Shown here piece by piece: positions 26,881-36,512 of a DNA stretch of 64,000 bases. Below the pieces are notes generated by a model. It searched no databases, was not told the origin of the DNA, and saw nothing but the letters and a program-made list of their open reading frames with translations. Numbering within the stretch: position 1 is the first letter of the stretch; every line of letters begins with the position of its first letter. Source of the stretch: Clostridium muellerianum (GTDB taxonomy: Bacteria; Bacillota; Clostridia; Clostridiales; Clostridiaceae); contig NZ_JABBNI010000008.1 of the NCBI RefSeq assembly GCF_012926525.1, positions 84,882 through 148,881 on the forward strand, read 5' to 3'. The position numbers were made by a program, and so were the translations under genes.

Positions 26881-28665
26881 ATGGAAAAGAAAAAAGAAAA
26901 CTGGTTTTCCTCTCTGATGAATTATGCTAATGGAAGTAAGGGGAAAATTACGATGTCTATTCTGTTATCTGTAATAAGCATCCTGTCAGGTCTTGTACCA
27001 TATTATTGTGTGTACAAAATGATTGAATTATTTACAAGAAATGAAGTAAACAGTGCTTTATTAGTTTGGTGGAGTGGAATAATTCTCATAGCTTATGTGG
27101 TAAAAGTTGTTGCCTTTGGACTTTCTACTGGAATATCACATCATGCTGCATATCATATTCTTGAGAACCTTAGACTACGTGTATCAGATGCATTTATGCA
27201 TGCACCGCTTGGAGAGGTGACAAGCCATTCTATTGGAGAAATTAAAAATATTATGGTGGATAAAATTGAGAATATCGAACCTCCCTTAGCTCACATGATT
27301 CCTGAGGGAGCTGGACATGTCATACTGCCAGTGGTCAGTCTTATGGGACTATTTATTGTAGACTGGAGAGCAGCACTTTCTTCACTTATTACCTTTCCAC
27401 TGACACTAGTTTGCATGGTACTTACCTATAAAATCAGCGGTAAAAATTTTAATAAGTATAATGAATCCAACAGCTATATGAATAGTACAATTGTTGAGTA
27501 TATTGAAGGAATTCAGGTTATTAAAGCCTTTGGACGGGAAGGAGCATCCTATGAAAAATTTGCTGGTGCAATTACGGATTATCGTGATTTTATCATAAAA
27601 TGGCTTTCTTCTACCTGGATTACCATGAAGCTTTCCTTTGCACTTTTTCCTGCAACGCTGCTTGGAACACTTCCAGTTAGTTTGTTGTTATATAGTAAAG
27701 GAAGTCTTACTCCAGCTGAGGTTGCACTTTGCTGCATGCTATCTATGTCCATGATTAGTTCCCTTGCACAACTGGAGGTGTTTAGTGAAGGCATAAGAGA
27801 GATGCAGTTTACTATAGAAAATTTGCAACAGTTTTTGAATATGCCATCACTTCCAGAATCAAAAGATTATGTGAAGCTTATAGGACATGATATCAATTTT
27901 AGGAATGTAACCTTTTCCTATGATGGAAATGAAGACAATGAAGTGCTGCATGGAATCCATATGAAGTTGCCTCAGGGAAGTTTCACGGCACTGGTAGGAC
28001 CTTCAGGTGGAGGAAAATCAACGATTGCCAAGCTTCTTGCACGTTTTTGGGATGTAAGTTATGGAGCAATTGAAATTGGTGGTGTGAATATGAAAGAAAT
28101 TCCGCTTAAACAGCTTGCAGATACTGTTAGTTTTGTTACACAGGACAATTTTTTGTTCAGTTGTTCTTTACTTGAAAACATTCGCTTAGGTAATCCAAAA
28201 GCATCAGATGAGGAAGTATATAGAGCGGCAAAAGCGGCTCAGTGTGAGGAATTCATTCAAAAGTTGGAAAAGGGTTATGAGACACCAGCGGGAGAGGCTG
28301 GAAATAGATTGTCAGGGGGAGAAAAACAGCGTATTGCTATTGCCAGGATGATATTAAAAAATGCACCTATTGTCATTTTGGACGAGGCTACTGCCTTCAC
28401 AGATCCGGAAAATGAAGAAAAGATTCAGCAGAGTATTGCAGCGCTGACTAAGGGAAAAACGCTTTTGGTGATTGCACACCGCCTTTCTACAATAAAGAAT
28501 GCAGACAATATTGTAGTTTTGAAAAACGGAAATATTGTTGCTCAAGGAAAGCAAAATGAATTATTGAAAAGCTCACCATTATATGCTGATATGTGGAAGG
28601 CTCATATAGGTGCGAAATCATGGGCCATTGGAGCTCATGGAAGGGAAGTGGGTGCAAGTGTTTAA
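26881..28665 (+). CDS. ABC half-transporter, pair 1 first subunit
   Basis: The 594-residue fused protein has a six-helix exporter-fold membrane domain (about 15-320) and an ATPase domain with Walker A GPSGGGKST (about 372-380), signature LSGGEKQR and Walker B VILDEATAF with the catalytic Glu. The RFWDV...IGGVNMKEIPL segment resembles YbtP/YbtQ and IrtAB-type siderophore transporters, which import despite an exporter fold. Direction here is not proven. It overlaps the next gene, its partner. AAGGAG precedes the ATG. Confidence 0.88.
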   Translation: MEKKKENWFSSLMNYANGSKGKITMSILLSVISILSGLVPYYCVYKMIELFTRNEVNSALLVWWSGIILIAYVVKVVAFGLSTGISHHAAYHILENLRLRVSDAFMHAPLGEVTSHSIGEIKNIMVDKIENIEPPLAHMIPEGAGHVILPVVSLMGLFIVDWRAALSSLITFPLTLVCMVLTYKISGKNFNKYNESNSYMNSTIVEYIEGIQVIKAFGREGASYEKFAGAITDYRDFIIKWLSSTWITMKLSFALFPATLLGTLPVSLLLYSKGSLTPAEVALCCMLSMSMISSLAQLEVFSEGIREMQFTIENLQQFLNMPSLPESKDYVKLIGHDINFRNVTFSYDGNEDNEVLHGIHMKLPQGSFTALVGPSGGGKSTIAKLLARFWDVSYGAIEIGGVNMKEIPLKQLADTVSFVTQDNFLFSCSLLENIRLGNPKASDEEVYRAAKAAQCEEFIQKLEKGYETPAGEAGNRLSGGEKQRIAIARMILKNAPIVILDEATAFTDPENEEKIQQSIAALTKGKTLLVIAHRLSTIKNADNIVVLKNGNIVAQGKQNELLKSSPLYADMWKAHIGAKSWAIGAHGREVGASV

Positions 28666-30406
28666 AGCTATAAAACGAATCATAAATTGGTGTGGGAAAT
28701 TTAAAGGTAAGTTATATATAGGATTTATATTTTCTTTTTTTTCAGCATGGTTTGCTGCTATGCCGGTAATCATGGCAGCATATTCAGTTGGCATGTTGAT
28801 TGAGGAAAAAAGAGGAGGTACAAAATTTGATACGAAATGGATTGGAGTCAGCGTTGTGCTGATGCTGCTGTTTGTATTTCTTCGTTTTCTATTTGACTAT
28901 CTAAGAGCCAAATTTCAGGAGGCAATCAGTTATGAATTGGTTTCAAGAGACAGACTTGCCATTGGTGAGTTGTTAAAGCGTGTATCCCTAGGGTATTTTC
29001 AGAAGGTGAATACAGGAGATATATTGAACTCTATCACAACAGGTCTACATACACTAGAGAATATGGGAATTCGTATGATTGATAATTTTATAGGGGGATA
29101 TTTAAATTTTCTATGCATTTTAATATGGATTGCTGTAATTAATCCAATGGTATCATTGATTGTAATCGCAGGAGTGATAGGTTCATTTCTGTTCTTGTTG
29201 GTAATTTCAAAGTATAGTATGAAAAATGCTCCTGTATCTGCCAAGGTAGACCGCAATCTTACCAATGCTGCAATCGAATATGCAAGAGGATTGCCTGTAG
29301 TAAAATCCTTTGGTCAGGATGGTGCTGCAATGTCTGCCATGAAAAAGGCGTGTGGAGAGAGTAGAAATATTCATTTAAAAATTGAATGGGGCTTTGTACC
29401 AGCAAACTGCCTGCATCTACTTGTTTTAAAAGTGGCTTCTTTGGGACTTATTTTGGCATCATTATATCTTGGATGGACAAATCAGATGACAATCTCTAAT
29501 ATGCTATTATTGACTTTTCTATCGTTCAGCATATTTGCTTCCATTGAACCAATTAGCGATAGTGCACATGTATTAGGTGTCATTGAAAACGCCATGAATC
29601 AATTAGATGCACTAAAGTCAGAGGAATTTATTGATGATGGTGGTAGAAAAGTGCAGCTTACACAGTATGGAATAAAGTTTCATGATGTTTCCTTTGGATA
29701 TGATTCAAGATTGATATTAAAGCATATTAATTTCACAATTCCAGAAAAAACAACTACTGCCATTGTTGGACCATCAGGAAGTGGAAAAACCACAATTTGC
29801 AATTTGATAGCTAAATTTTATGATGTAAATAGCGGAAGTATCAAAGTAGGTGGAGTTAATATTAAAGAATTCACCTGTGACAGTTTGATGTCAAATATTT
29901 CAATGGTATTTCAGAATGTCTATTTATTTAATGATACCATTCGAAATAATATCTGCTTTGGAAAACTAGAGGCCACAGAGGAGGAAATGATAGGTGCAGC
30001 AAAGAAGGCATGTTGTCATGATTTTATAAGGGCATTACCGGAAGGATATGATACAGTAATTGGAGAAGGCGGTGGAACGCTTTCTGGTGGTGAAAAGCAA
30101 AGAATATCTATTGCTAGAGCAATTCTTAAAGATGCACCAATTGTTATTTTGGATGAAGCTACTGCTTCTATTGATCCTGAAAATGAACACTATATTCAAG
30201 CAGCAATTTCAGAATTAACAAAAGGAAAGACTATTATCACTATTGCACATCGTTTAGCAACCATTGAGAATGCAGACCAAATTCTTGTGGTTGATAATGG
30301 AAAAATTGTTGAAAGTGGAACACATAATGAATTAGTCAAAAAAGATGGAATTTATAAGAAGTTTGTTAAGATACGTGAAAGGGCAGAAGGGTGGAATATT
30401 GCCTAA
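28658..30406 (+). CDS. ABC half-transporter, pair 1 second subunit
   Basis: This fused permease-ATPase has Walker A GPSGSGKTT, signature LSGGEKQR and Walker B VILDEATAS; both nucleotide sites of the pair look competent. I prefer GTG 28658, which overlaps the upstream stop by 8 bp and has AAGGGA about ten bases before it (582 residues). ATG 28637 is an alternative. It should form a heterodimer with the preceding subunit. A terminator hairpin follows at 30513. Confidence 0.85.
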   Translation: MFKAIKRIINWCGKFKGKLYIGFIFSFFSAWFAAMPVIMAAYSVGMLIEEKRGGTKFDTKWIGVSVVLMLLFVFLRFLFDYLRAKFQEAISYELVSRDRLAIGELLKRVSLGYFQKVNTGDILNSITTGLHTLENMGIRMIDNFIGGYLNFLCILIWIAVINPMVSLIVIAGVIGSFLFLLVISKYSMKNAPVSAKVDRNLTNAAIEYARGLPVVKSFGQDGAAMSAMKKACGESRNIHLKIEWGFVPANCLHLLVLKVASLGLILASLYLGWTNQMTISNMLLLTFLSFSIFASIEPISDSAHVLGVIENAMNQLDALKSEEFIDDGGRKVQLTQYGIKFHDVSFGYDSRLILKHINFTIPEKTTTAIVGPSGSGKTTICNLIAKFYDVNSGSIKVGGVNIKEFTCDSLMSNISMVFQNVYLFNDTIRNNICFGKLEATEEEMIGAAKKACCHDFIRALPEGYDTVIGEGGGTLSGGEKQRISIARAILKDAPIVILDEATASIDPENEHYIQAAISELTKGKTIITIAHRLATIENADQILVVDNGKIVESGTHNELVKKDGIYKKFVKIRERAEGWNIA

Positions 30407-30512
30407 GGAAGGTTTGTTTTTATATGATAAAGAAATATATATAATAAACACAAAATTTAGAAAAATTAATATTCAGCCAGATTTAAATTTATAAGTATTT
30501 TATAATCTAAAG

Positions 30513-30549
30513 AGACTATCTTAAAAATAAATTTTAGATAGTCTTTTTA
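30513..30549 (+). terminator. Terminator of ABC pair 1
   Basis: A 9-bp stem (30513-30521 with 30536-30544) extends through A/T pairs in the loop and is followed by TTTTT. Confidence 0.8.
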
Positions 30550-30638
30550 AATATTTTTTAATATATAACTAACGATTAAATAATGATATTATAAAAAACG
30601 TATACTTTTTAGAGTGGAAGTTTGTGTATTATTTGTAA

Positions 30639-30737
30639 TTGTTAAGATTAAAGACAGAAGATCACTGCAACTGCGGTAATACAAAATTGGCTCTTGATAC
30701 AATCTGCAGGTGGGCTCAGGGATTTGAGGAGGAGTAG
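30639..30737 (+). pseudogene. Short unidentified coding remnant
   Basis: A 32-codon open segment ends at TAG 30735-30737 and contains DHCNCGNTKLALDTICRWAQ. Its GC content and amino-acid mix (Cys, Trp) stand out from the surrounding AT-rich DNA, as expected of a coding remnant. It has no start codon. I do not recognise the parent family. Confidence 0.35.
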
Positions 30738-30841
30738 TTGTTAAATTATATGAGTAGTAAATATATAACTTTTTTATTGTATAAGAAATTATAGATTTTT
30801 GACCTGCTGGAATTCTCGGTAGGTCTTGAATTTTCTTAGAT

Positions 30842-31084
30842 GAAGATTGTGTGGAAAAAGGTATACTAAGAAATATATTTAAAGGTTATTGAGATGATTT
30901 TATTAAGTTATATGGCAATAGGATAAGAAAAAATGTATATGCTGAAGTAAGTAAGATGATGAATTGCGGATCTTTAGAAAATGGTTATATCGAATCTAAA
31001 TGCATAGCATGTGGAAGAATACAGGGTATTTACCATAGGAAGTTATGTTGTTTTAGATTTTTCAAAAAGCTTTCAGCTTATTGA
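30842..31084 (+). pseudogene. IS91-like transposase N-terminal remnant
   Basis: The frame reads ILRNIFKGY, stop, then DDFIKLYGNRIRKNVYAEV and MMNCGSLENGYIESKCIACG. This matches my memory of the zinc-binding N-terminus of IS91-type transposases (LxxIFxxHWDxF...IRxNVxxEVxKMLxCG...GYxxxxCxxCG). The stop (TGA 30890-30892) falls where a Trp codon is expected, so it is probably a TGG to TGA change. The frame is lost after the first CxxC pair. It marks past mobile-element activity at the junction between ABC pairs 1 and 2. Confidence 0.6.
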
Positions 31085-31291
31085 TGTGTATCTTTATGGA
31101 TCAAAAAAGTATGAATGATTAAAAGTTATTCTATGCAAATCCCTAAATTGGGCATTTTGCTTTTGTGTAGCTTTGAGTATTATTGAAATTACTTTTAAAT
31201 ATTTATTTCAGCGCCAATTTAAAGAAAGTAATGATGGCATGGAGGTAGTTTCAGTAAAATAATTTTTTTATGTGCCTTCAACTAAATAAGA

Positions 31292-31356
31292 TTGACAAAA
31301 TGGAAATTTTGTTATATATTTAAAACAGTGTTATGAAACACTGTTTTAAATATATA
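31292..31356 (+). promoter_or_regulatory. Promoter and 44-bp palindromic operator of TetR gene
   Basis: TTGACA (31292-31297) and TATATT (31315-31320) are 17 bp apart. A perfect inverted repeat with 20-bp arms (31313-31332 and 31337-31356, four-base centre; core AACAGTGTT/AACACTGTT) starts in the -10 and ends at the ribosome binding site. This is a textbook autorepression layout for TetR; in RNA it would also hide the Shine-Dalgarno edge. Confidence 0.8.
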
Positions 31357-31367
31357 GGAGGTAAGTT

Positions 31368-31985
31368 ATGGCAAAACAAATAGAGGGAGTATATGAAAAG
31401 GTATATGAATGCGCAAAGAAAGAGTTTTTACAAAAAGGATTCAAAGATGCATCTTTACGTGTAATAGCGCAGGAAGCTGGTACTAGTACAGGCTCTATTT
31501 ATACTCGTTTTCACAATAAACAAGGGCTGTTCCATGCTATCGTGTATCCAGTAGTGATAGAATTAAAAAGTTGGTTTTTAAATGCGCAGGAATCCTTTCA
31601 TCAGAAGGATGTAGATTATCAAAAACAGAATATGTTTGAACATACTGGAATAGAGACGGAGGAATTTGTAGCCTATATTTATAAGCATTATGATGTTTTT
31701 AAGTTGCTTTTACAGTGTTCGGAAGGTACTGAGTTCTCAGACTTTTTAGACCAACTAGTGGAGATTGAGATCGAATATACAGTTAAGTATATGGAAGCTA
31801 CAGGAGATGATGTCCTACGTAAAGAAAATATCAGTGCTGAATTTTTGCATATTGTGACGAGTTCTTATTTTTCTGGAATATTTGAAATTGTGCGTCATGA
31901 CATGAAAAAAGAACATGGTATGCTTTATGCAAAACAGCTTAGAGAGTTTTATTATGCTGGTTTTTCTAAAATTTACAAATGGTAA
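31368..31985 (+). CDS. TetR-family regulator of ABC pair 2
   Basis: The 205-residue protein has the N-terminal helix-turn-helix ASLRVIAQEAGTSTGSIYTRFHNKQGLF (about 26-53) and a helical C-terminal ligand domain. It is preceded by a 44-bp palindrome and followed 87 bp later by ABC pair 2, with a small terminator-like hairpin between. It probably controls its own gene and the transporter pair; the inducer is unknown. Confidence 0.88.
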   Translation: MAKQIEGVYEKVYECAKKEFLQKGFKDASLRVIAQEAGTSTGSIYTRFHNKQGLFHAIVYPVVIELKSWFLNAQESFHQKDVDYQKQNMFEHTGIETEEFVAYIYKHYDVFKLLLQCSEGTEFSDFLDQLVEIEIEYTVKYMEATGDDVLRKENISAEFLHIVTSSYFSGIFEIVRHDMKKEHGMLYAKQLREFYYAGFSKIYKW

Positions 31986-32009
31986 AGTAAAATAGGATAA
32001 GGTTAAAAA

Positions 32010-32059
32010 GCGGGTAATACCCGCAATTTTTAAAAGCAAGGGTTAGATGCAACTAACCC
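32010..32059 (+). promoter_or_regulatory. Two hairpins between TetR and ABC pair 2
   Basis: The first hairpin, GCGGG-TAATA-CCCGC (32010-32024), is followed by AATTTTT and looks like a terminator. The second, GGGTTAG...CTAACCC (32040-32046 with 32053-32059), ends one base before the AGAGGAGG site of the ABC gene. Together they could attenuate transcription and translation of the ABC pair. Confidence 0.55.
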
Positions 32060-32072
32060 AAGAGGAGGATTT

Positions 32073-33821
32073 ATGAAACAAAACAATGAAAGTCCACTAA
32101 AGAGAATATGGACACTTGCCAAATCAGAACATAGGAGACTTAAATTTTCTATTGTACTTGCAGTCTTTGGGATTGCATCAGGATTTATACCATATTTTTG
32201 TGCTGGAAAAATTATTATTCTGTTACTAAGTGGAGCAGCAGAAATGAGGGACTGTATCCCATGGCTAATTTTAGCATTAATAGGAAGCATCGGGAAAGTG
32301 CTGCTTACAACTTTTTCTACTTCGCAGTCACATATTGCAACCTTTGCTGTGCTGGCTGAAGTAAGAAACAAATGTGTGCATAAGCTATCCAAACTTTCTA
32401 TGGGTACATTGCAAAATCAGTCAATAGGAAAATGGAAAAGCATATTAGTAGATCAGATTGAGAGTATGGAAAAGACATTAGCTCATTTGTTTCCTGAAAT
32501 GACTTCAAATCTTCTTTCACCTCTATTGCTTATTGTAATTCTTTTTGTAATTGATTGGAGGATGGCACTTATATCTATTATGACCTTGCCTATAGGTATG
32601 ATTTTCATGATGGTTACAATGAAAAACTATCCTGAGAAATATCAGAAGTCAATTAAGATTGGAAGAAAAATGAATGATTCCATTGTAGAATATATAAATG
32701 GTATTGAAGTTATAAAGGCTTTTAATCAGGGTAAAGAAGCTTATGCGGGTTATGTAGATGCAGTTAATGCAAATGCAGAATTTTTTTATGGTTGGATGAA
32801 AAGTGCTCAGTTTGGAATGGCATTCTATAGGAACTTCAGCCCCGCAGTTCTTGTGGGTGTATTACCAGTAGGGTTGGGATTTTATTTAAATGGTAGTATT
32901 TCTTCTTCGCAATTTATCATGGTTATGATTTTATCTATGGGAATTGTAGGACCTATTATTGCTGCATCAAATTTTATTGATTCTTTAGCACAAACAGGTA
33001 CCATTATTGAAGACATAGAAACTATTTTAAATGCAAAGGAACAGAATCATCCTAAAGAGTATGTAAAGCTTTCAGGGACAGATATTGAAATGGAACATGT
33101 TTCTTTTGCTTATGAAGAGGAGAATGGAAATATATTAAGTGATATTAATTTAACCATCCGTCAGGGGACCGTTAATGCTTTTGTTGGACCAAGCGGAAGC
33201 GGAAAGTCAACTATCACAAAATTAATTGCTGGGTTCTGGGATATAAATGAAGGAAATATTCGGATGGGGGGAAAGGATATGAAGCAGATTCCACTTGCTC
33301 AGATATCAGACAATATTGCTTATGTATCTCAGGATAACTTTTTATTTGATGACACCATCTGTGAAAATATCCGTATGGGAAAAGAAAATGCCACAAATAA
33401 AGAAGTTGAGGAAGTTGCAAAAAAGGCTGGATGTGATGAATTTATCAGAAATTTGGAACATGGTTATGATACTATGGTAGGAGGAGGCGGAGCTCATTTG
33501 TCTGGCGGAGAAAGGCAAAGGATTGCTATTGCAAGAGCAATGCTTAAGAATGCATCTATTGTTATTTTAGATGAGGCTACTGCATATATCGATCCAGAAA
33601 ATGAAGCAATCCTTCAAAAAGCGATTTCCAAACTGGTACAGGGAAAAACTTTAATTATGATTGCACATCGTTTATCAACAATTATTAATGCCGATCAGAT
33701 TTTACTTGTTGATCAGGGTAAAATCAGTGCAGCAGGAACACATAAACAGTTGTTAAAAAAATCCATATTATACGAAAATATGTGGAAGGCTCATATTGGA
33801 GCAAAGGATGGTGAAGAGTAA
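32073..33821 (+). CDS. ABC half-transporter, pair 2 first subunit
   Basis: The 582-residue protein has an exporter-fold membrane domain (about 20-310) and an ATPase domain with Walker A GPSGSGKST, signature LSGGERQR, Walker B VILDEATAY and H-loop IAHRLST. It is paralogous to the first subunit of pair 1 (same KTLAHLFPEM/PPLAHMIPEG region and the same end, MWKAHIGAK). Its stop overlaps the next start by TAATG, so the two subunits are translationally coupled. Confidence 0.88.
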   Translation: MKQNNESPLKRIWTLAKSEHRRLKFSIVLAVFGIASGFIPYFCAGKIIILLLSGAAEMRDCIPWLILALIGSIGKVLLTTFSTSQSHIATFAVLAEVRNKCVHKLSKLSMGTLQNQSIGKWKSILVDQIESMEKTLAHLFPEMTSNLLSPLLLIVILFVIDWRMALISIMTLPIGMIFMMVTMKNYPEKYQKSIKIGRKMNDSIVEYINGIEVIKAFNQGKEAYAGYVDAVNANAEFFYGWMKSAQFGMAFYRNFSPAVLVGVLPVGLGFYLNGSISSSQFIMVMILSMGIVGPIIAASNFIDSLAQTGTIIEDIETILNAKEQNHPKEYVKLSGTDIEMEHVSFAYEEENGNILSDINLTIRQGTVNAFVGPSGSGKSTITKLIAGFWDINEGNIRMGGKDMKQIPLAQISDNIAYVSQDNFLFDDTICENIRMGKENATNKEVEEVAKKAGCDEFIRNLEHGYDTMVGGGGAHLSGGERQRIAIARAMLKNASIVILDEATAYIDPENEAILQKAISKLVQGKTLIMIAHRLSTIINADQILLVDQGKISAAGTHKQLLKKSILYENMWKAHIGAKDGEE

Positions 33822-35554
33822 TGATAGAGATTTTTAAAAAAATATGGGAATTTGCAGGAGAAGAACAAAAAAATATAAGAAATTCTATTATAGTAGGTTT
33901 TATAAATGCAATCTTTCATATGCTGCAGATAGGCGCTATATTTCTTACAATACACGGCTTGGTATCAGGAAAAGCAGAAGTAAAAACAATCTGGTATATT
34001 TTACTGCTTATGCTTGTTAGTATTGCAGGAAAAATAGCCACTAATTACTTTTCACAGCTTCAGCAGACTCATGCAGGTTATTTTATGTCGGCTAATAAGA
34101 GAATTTATATTGGTAATAAAATGAAACTAATACCAATGGGATTTTTTAATCAAAGCAGTTTGGGAAATATCACGGGTATTGCAACTACAGTACTTGGTGA
34201 TGTAGAAACCACGGCACCCATGGTGATGGTGCTGACTCTAGGTGGATTTATTACAACTGTAGTATTTACAGTTTATATGTTGATTTTTGACTGGAGAATG
34301 GGTCTCATTACAGTAATTGGAGTGCTTTTATTTTGCACTATTACTTCGTCTATGGAGAAAAAATCAAGAAGTACTGCACCTAAAAGGCAGCAGGCACAAG
34401 CAGAGTTGGTAGAGAACATTCTAGAGACCATTCAGGGAATGGGAATTGTAAAGTCTTTTAATTTAACAAAGATTGATAATAAGAAGGTAGATCGTGCTAT
34501 AGAAAAGAGTAGAGACAAAAATCTTGCCATGGAACAGTTGATTACACCATACACAATTATGCAAGAAATAGTACTTAGGATTTTCAGTGTTATTATGATG
34601 GCAGCTGCAGTATTATTTTACTTTCAGAGAACAATGGAACTTACATATACACTGATGTTTATTGTAATTTCCTTCATCATCTTTGAGCAGATAGAGTCTG
34701 CGGGGCATGGAGTTTCAATCCTTCGTGTATGCGGCAGTTCCATTGAACAGGCAAATCAAATGGATGATGTTCCTGTTATGGATGAAAAAGGAACAGACAA
34801 AAAACCGAAGACCCACAATATTATATTGGAGCATGTGGGCTTTTCATATGGAAAGCGTAAGATTTTAAAGGATATTAATATTCATATGAAAGATAAAACT
34901 ATGACAGCTATTATTGGACCAAGCGGATCAGGAAAGACTACCATCTGCAATCTTATAGCTAGATTCTGGGATGTGGATAGTGGTAGAATATTAATAGGTG
35001 GAACAGATATTAGAGAGTATACTTTAGAAGCTTTAATGAATCAAATTAGTATGGTTTTCCAAGATGTCTATCTTTTTCATGATAGTATTTTGAATAATAT
35101 ACGTTTTGGCAGTCCTAAAGCGACTAGGCAGGAAGTTATAGAGGCAGCAAAGAAAGCTAGCTGTCATGAATTTATCATGTCACTTCCACAGAATTACGAT
35201 ACTGTAATAGGAGAAAAAGGCTTTTCTCTTTCTGGAGGAGAAAAACAAAGAATATCTATAGCTAGAGCAATCTTAAAAGATGCTCCCATTATCATTTTTG
35301 ATGAAGCAACAGCAAATGTAGATCCAGAAAATGAAGAACATTTGCAGAAAGCCTTTGAAGAACTAACTAAGAATAAAACAATCATTATGATTGCACATCG
35401 TTTAAAAACTGTTCGTAATGCTGATCAGATACTGGTAGTAGATAGAGGACAAATTGTACAGCAAGGTAAACATGAGGAACTGATTATACAAGAGGGAATC
35501 TATAAACGCTTTGTTAGTGAACGAAAAGAAGCAACTTCTTGGAGCGTTTCTTAG
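33821..35554 (+). CDS. ABC half-transporter, pair 2 second subunit
   Basis: The 577-residue protein has six predicted helices and an ATPase domain with Walker A GPSGSGKTT, Q-loop VFQDVYLF, signature LSGGEKQR and Walker B IIIFDEATAN (Phe before Asp, otherwise normal). It is paralogous to the second subunit of pair 1 (shared IGEKG/IGEGG...ISIARAILKDAP). It forms the heterodimer partner of the preceding gene. A terminator follows. Confidence 0.88.
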   Translation: MIEIFKKIWEFAGEEQKNIRNSIIVGFINAIFHMLQIGAIFLTIHGLVSGKAEVKTIWYILLLMLVSIAGKIATNYFSQLQQTHAGYFMSANKRIYIGNKMKLIPMGFFNQSSLGNITGIATTVLGDVETTAPMVMVLTLGGFITTVVFTVYMLIFDWRMGLITVIGVLLFCTITSSMEKKSRSTAPKRQQAQAELVENILETIQGMGIVKSFNLTKIDNKKVDRAIEKSRDKNLAMEQLITPYTIMQEIVLRIFSVIMMAAAVLFYFQRTMELTYTLMFIVISFIIFEQIESAGHGVSILRVCGSSIEQANQMDDVPVMDEKGTDKKPKTHNIILEHVGFSYGKRKILKDINIHMKDKTMTAIIGPSGSGKTTICNLIARFWDVDSGRILIGGTDIREYTLEALMNQISMVFQDVYLFHDSILNNIRFGSPKATRQEVIEAAKKASCHEFIMSLPQNYDTVIGEKGFSLSGGEKQRISIARAILKDAPIIIFDEATANVDPENEEHLQKAFEELTKNKTIIMIAHRLKTVRNADQILVVDRGQIVQQGKHEELIIQEGIYKRFVSERKEATSWSVS

Positions 35555-35573
35555 AGGTAAATAATAAATAAGA

Positions 35574-35631
35574 GGTTGTTGTATTAAGAAATTTATCTAG
35601 AGTATTTAATTTCTAATGCAACAACCCATTT
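35574..35631 (+). terminator. Terminator of ABC pair 2
   Basis: A long stem pairs 35574-35591 with 35609-35626 (GGTTGTTG...CAACAACC) with minor mismatches and is followed by CATTTTC. Confidence 0.75.
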
Positions 35632-35713
35632 TCAGGTGTAAAATAAAAAATTAGCAATTACTATCAAAAAAACTTTATTTAAATAATATACAATTCGTTA
35701 GGAGGAGGGAAAA

Positions 35714-36342
35714 TTGTCTTACCATTTTGAAAGTGTATTAAAAGGAATAAATTTCATTGAAAATAATCTCAAAGAAGAAATAAGTATTTCAGATATTGCA
35801 CATGAAGCTGGATTTTCTAAGTTCCATTTTCTACGTATGTTTAAAGGGCTAAGCAAAGATACAATATTTGAATACATTCGTAAAAGAAGACTTACAAATG
35901 CAGCTATTGATCTTATTGATACAGAAACTGGTATTATAGATATTGCATTTAAATATGCATATAACTCACAAGAAGCTTTTTCAAGAGTATTTCAAAATTA
36001 TTATGGTGTATCTCCCAAAAAATATAGAAAGCTAGGGAGACACTTATCCAATTTATATAAGCCCAAAATCTCAGAAGAAGATTTAAAATTTAAAAATGAA
36101 CCTATAAAACTGCAATATAAAATTGCAGAAAGAGAAGAATTTTATATTATTGGTATGGAATATACAGGCAAAAACATGAAAAAAGAAGTACCGAAGCTTT
36201 TTAATGAATTTGTACCCAATATACATAAAATAGAAGATAACATTATTTATAATGGTTTATATAGTTTTGAAATGTTGATATGCCATACTTTAGTGAATTA
36301 AAAGAATATGTTGATAAATTTGTTGCTTTAAAAATTGAATAG
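35714..36342 (+). pseudogene. AraC regulator with truncated GyrI-like domain
   Basis: Translation starts at TTG 35714 behind GGAGGAGGG. An intact AraC DNA-binding domain (residues 1-110, GFSKFHFLRMFKG and YNSQEAFSRVFQNYYGVSPKKYR) is followed by the beginning of a GyrI/effector-binding domain (about 127-185). The frame then breaks and stops at 36301, while the next frame continues MPYFSELKEYVDKFVALKIE to TAG 36340-36342, the usual C-terminus of such proteins. About 90-110 residues of the effector domain are missing. The DNA-binding half could still be made. Confidence 0.7.
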
Positions 36343-36421
36343 GATTAAATTTTTAAAAGATTTTACAATTTTAAAAATGTTAATAGTACCTTTCCATATT
36401 AGTCAAATAGTGTTATATTAA

Positions 36422-36437
36422 GTTAGTTGCAGCAAAC
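36422..36437 (+). promoter_or_regulatory. Degenerate copy of GTTAGTTnnAACTAAC
   Basis: GTTAGTTGCAGCAAAC matches the palindrome seen at 39442, 43247 and 50782 with two mismatches in the right half. It lies about 75 bp upstream of the methyltransferase gene at 36513. Confidence 0.35.
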
Positions 36438-36512
36438 CCCACTGATATTTAATATTACTAAAAAGTAGTATTGATGGGAAATATGTTAAAATGAATGGAA
36501 AGGAGTACAGTC

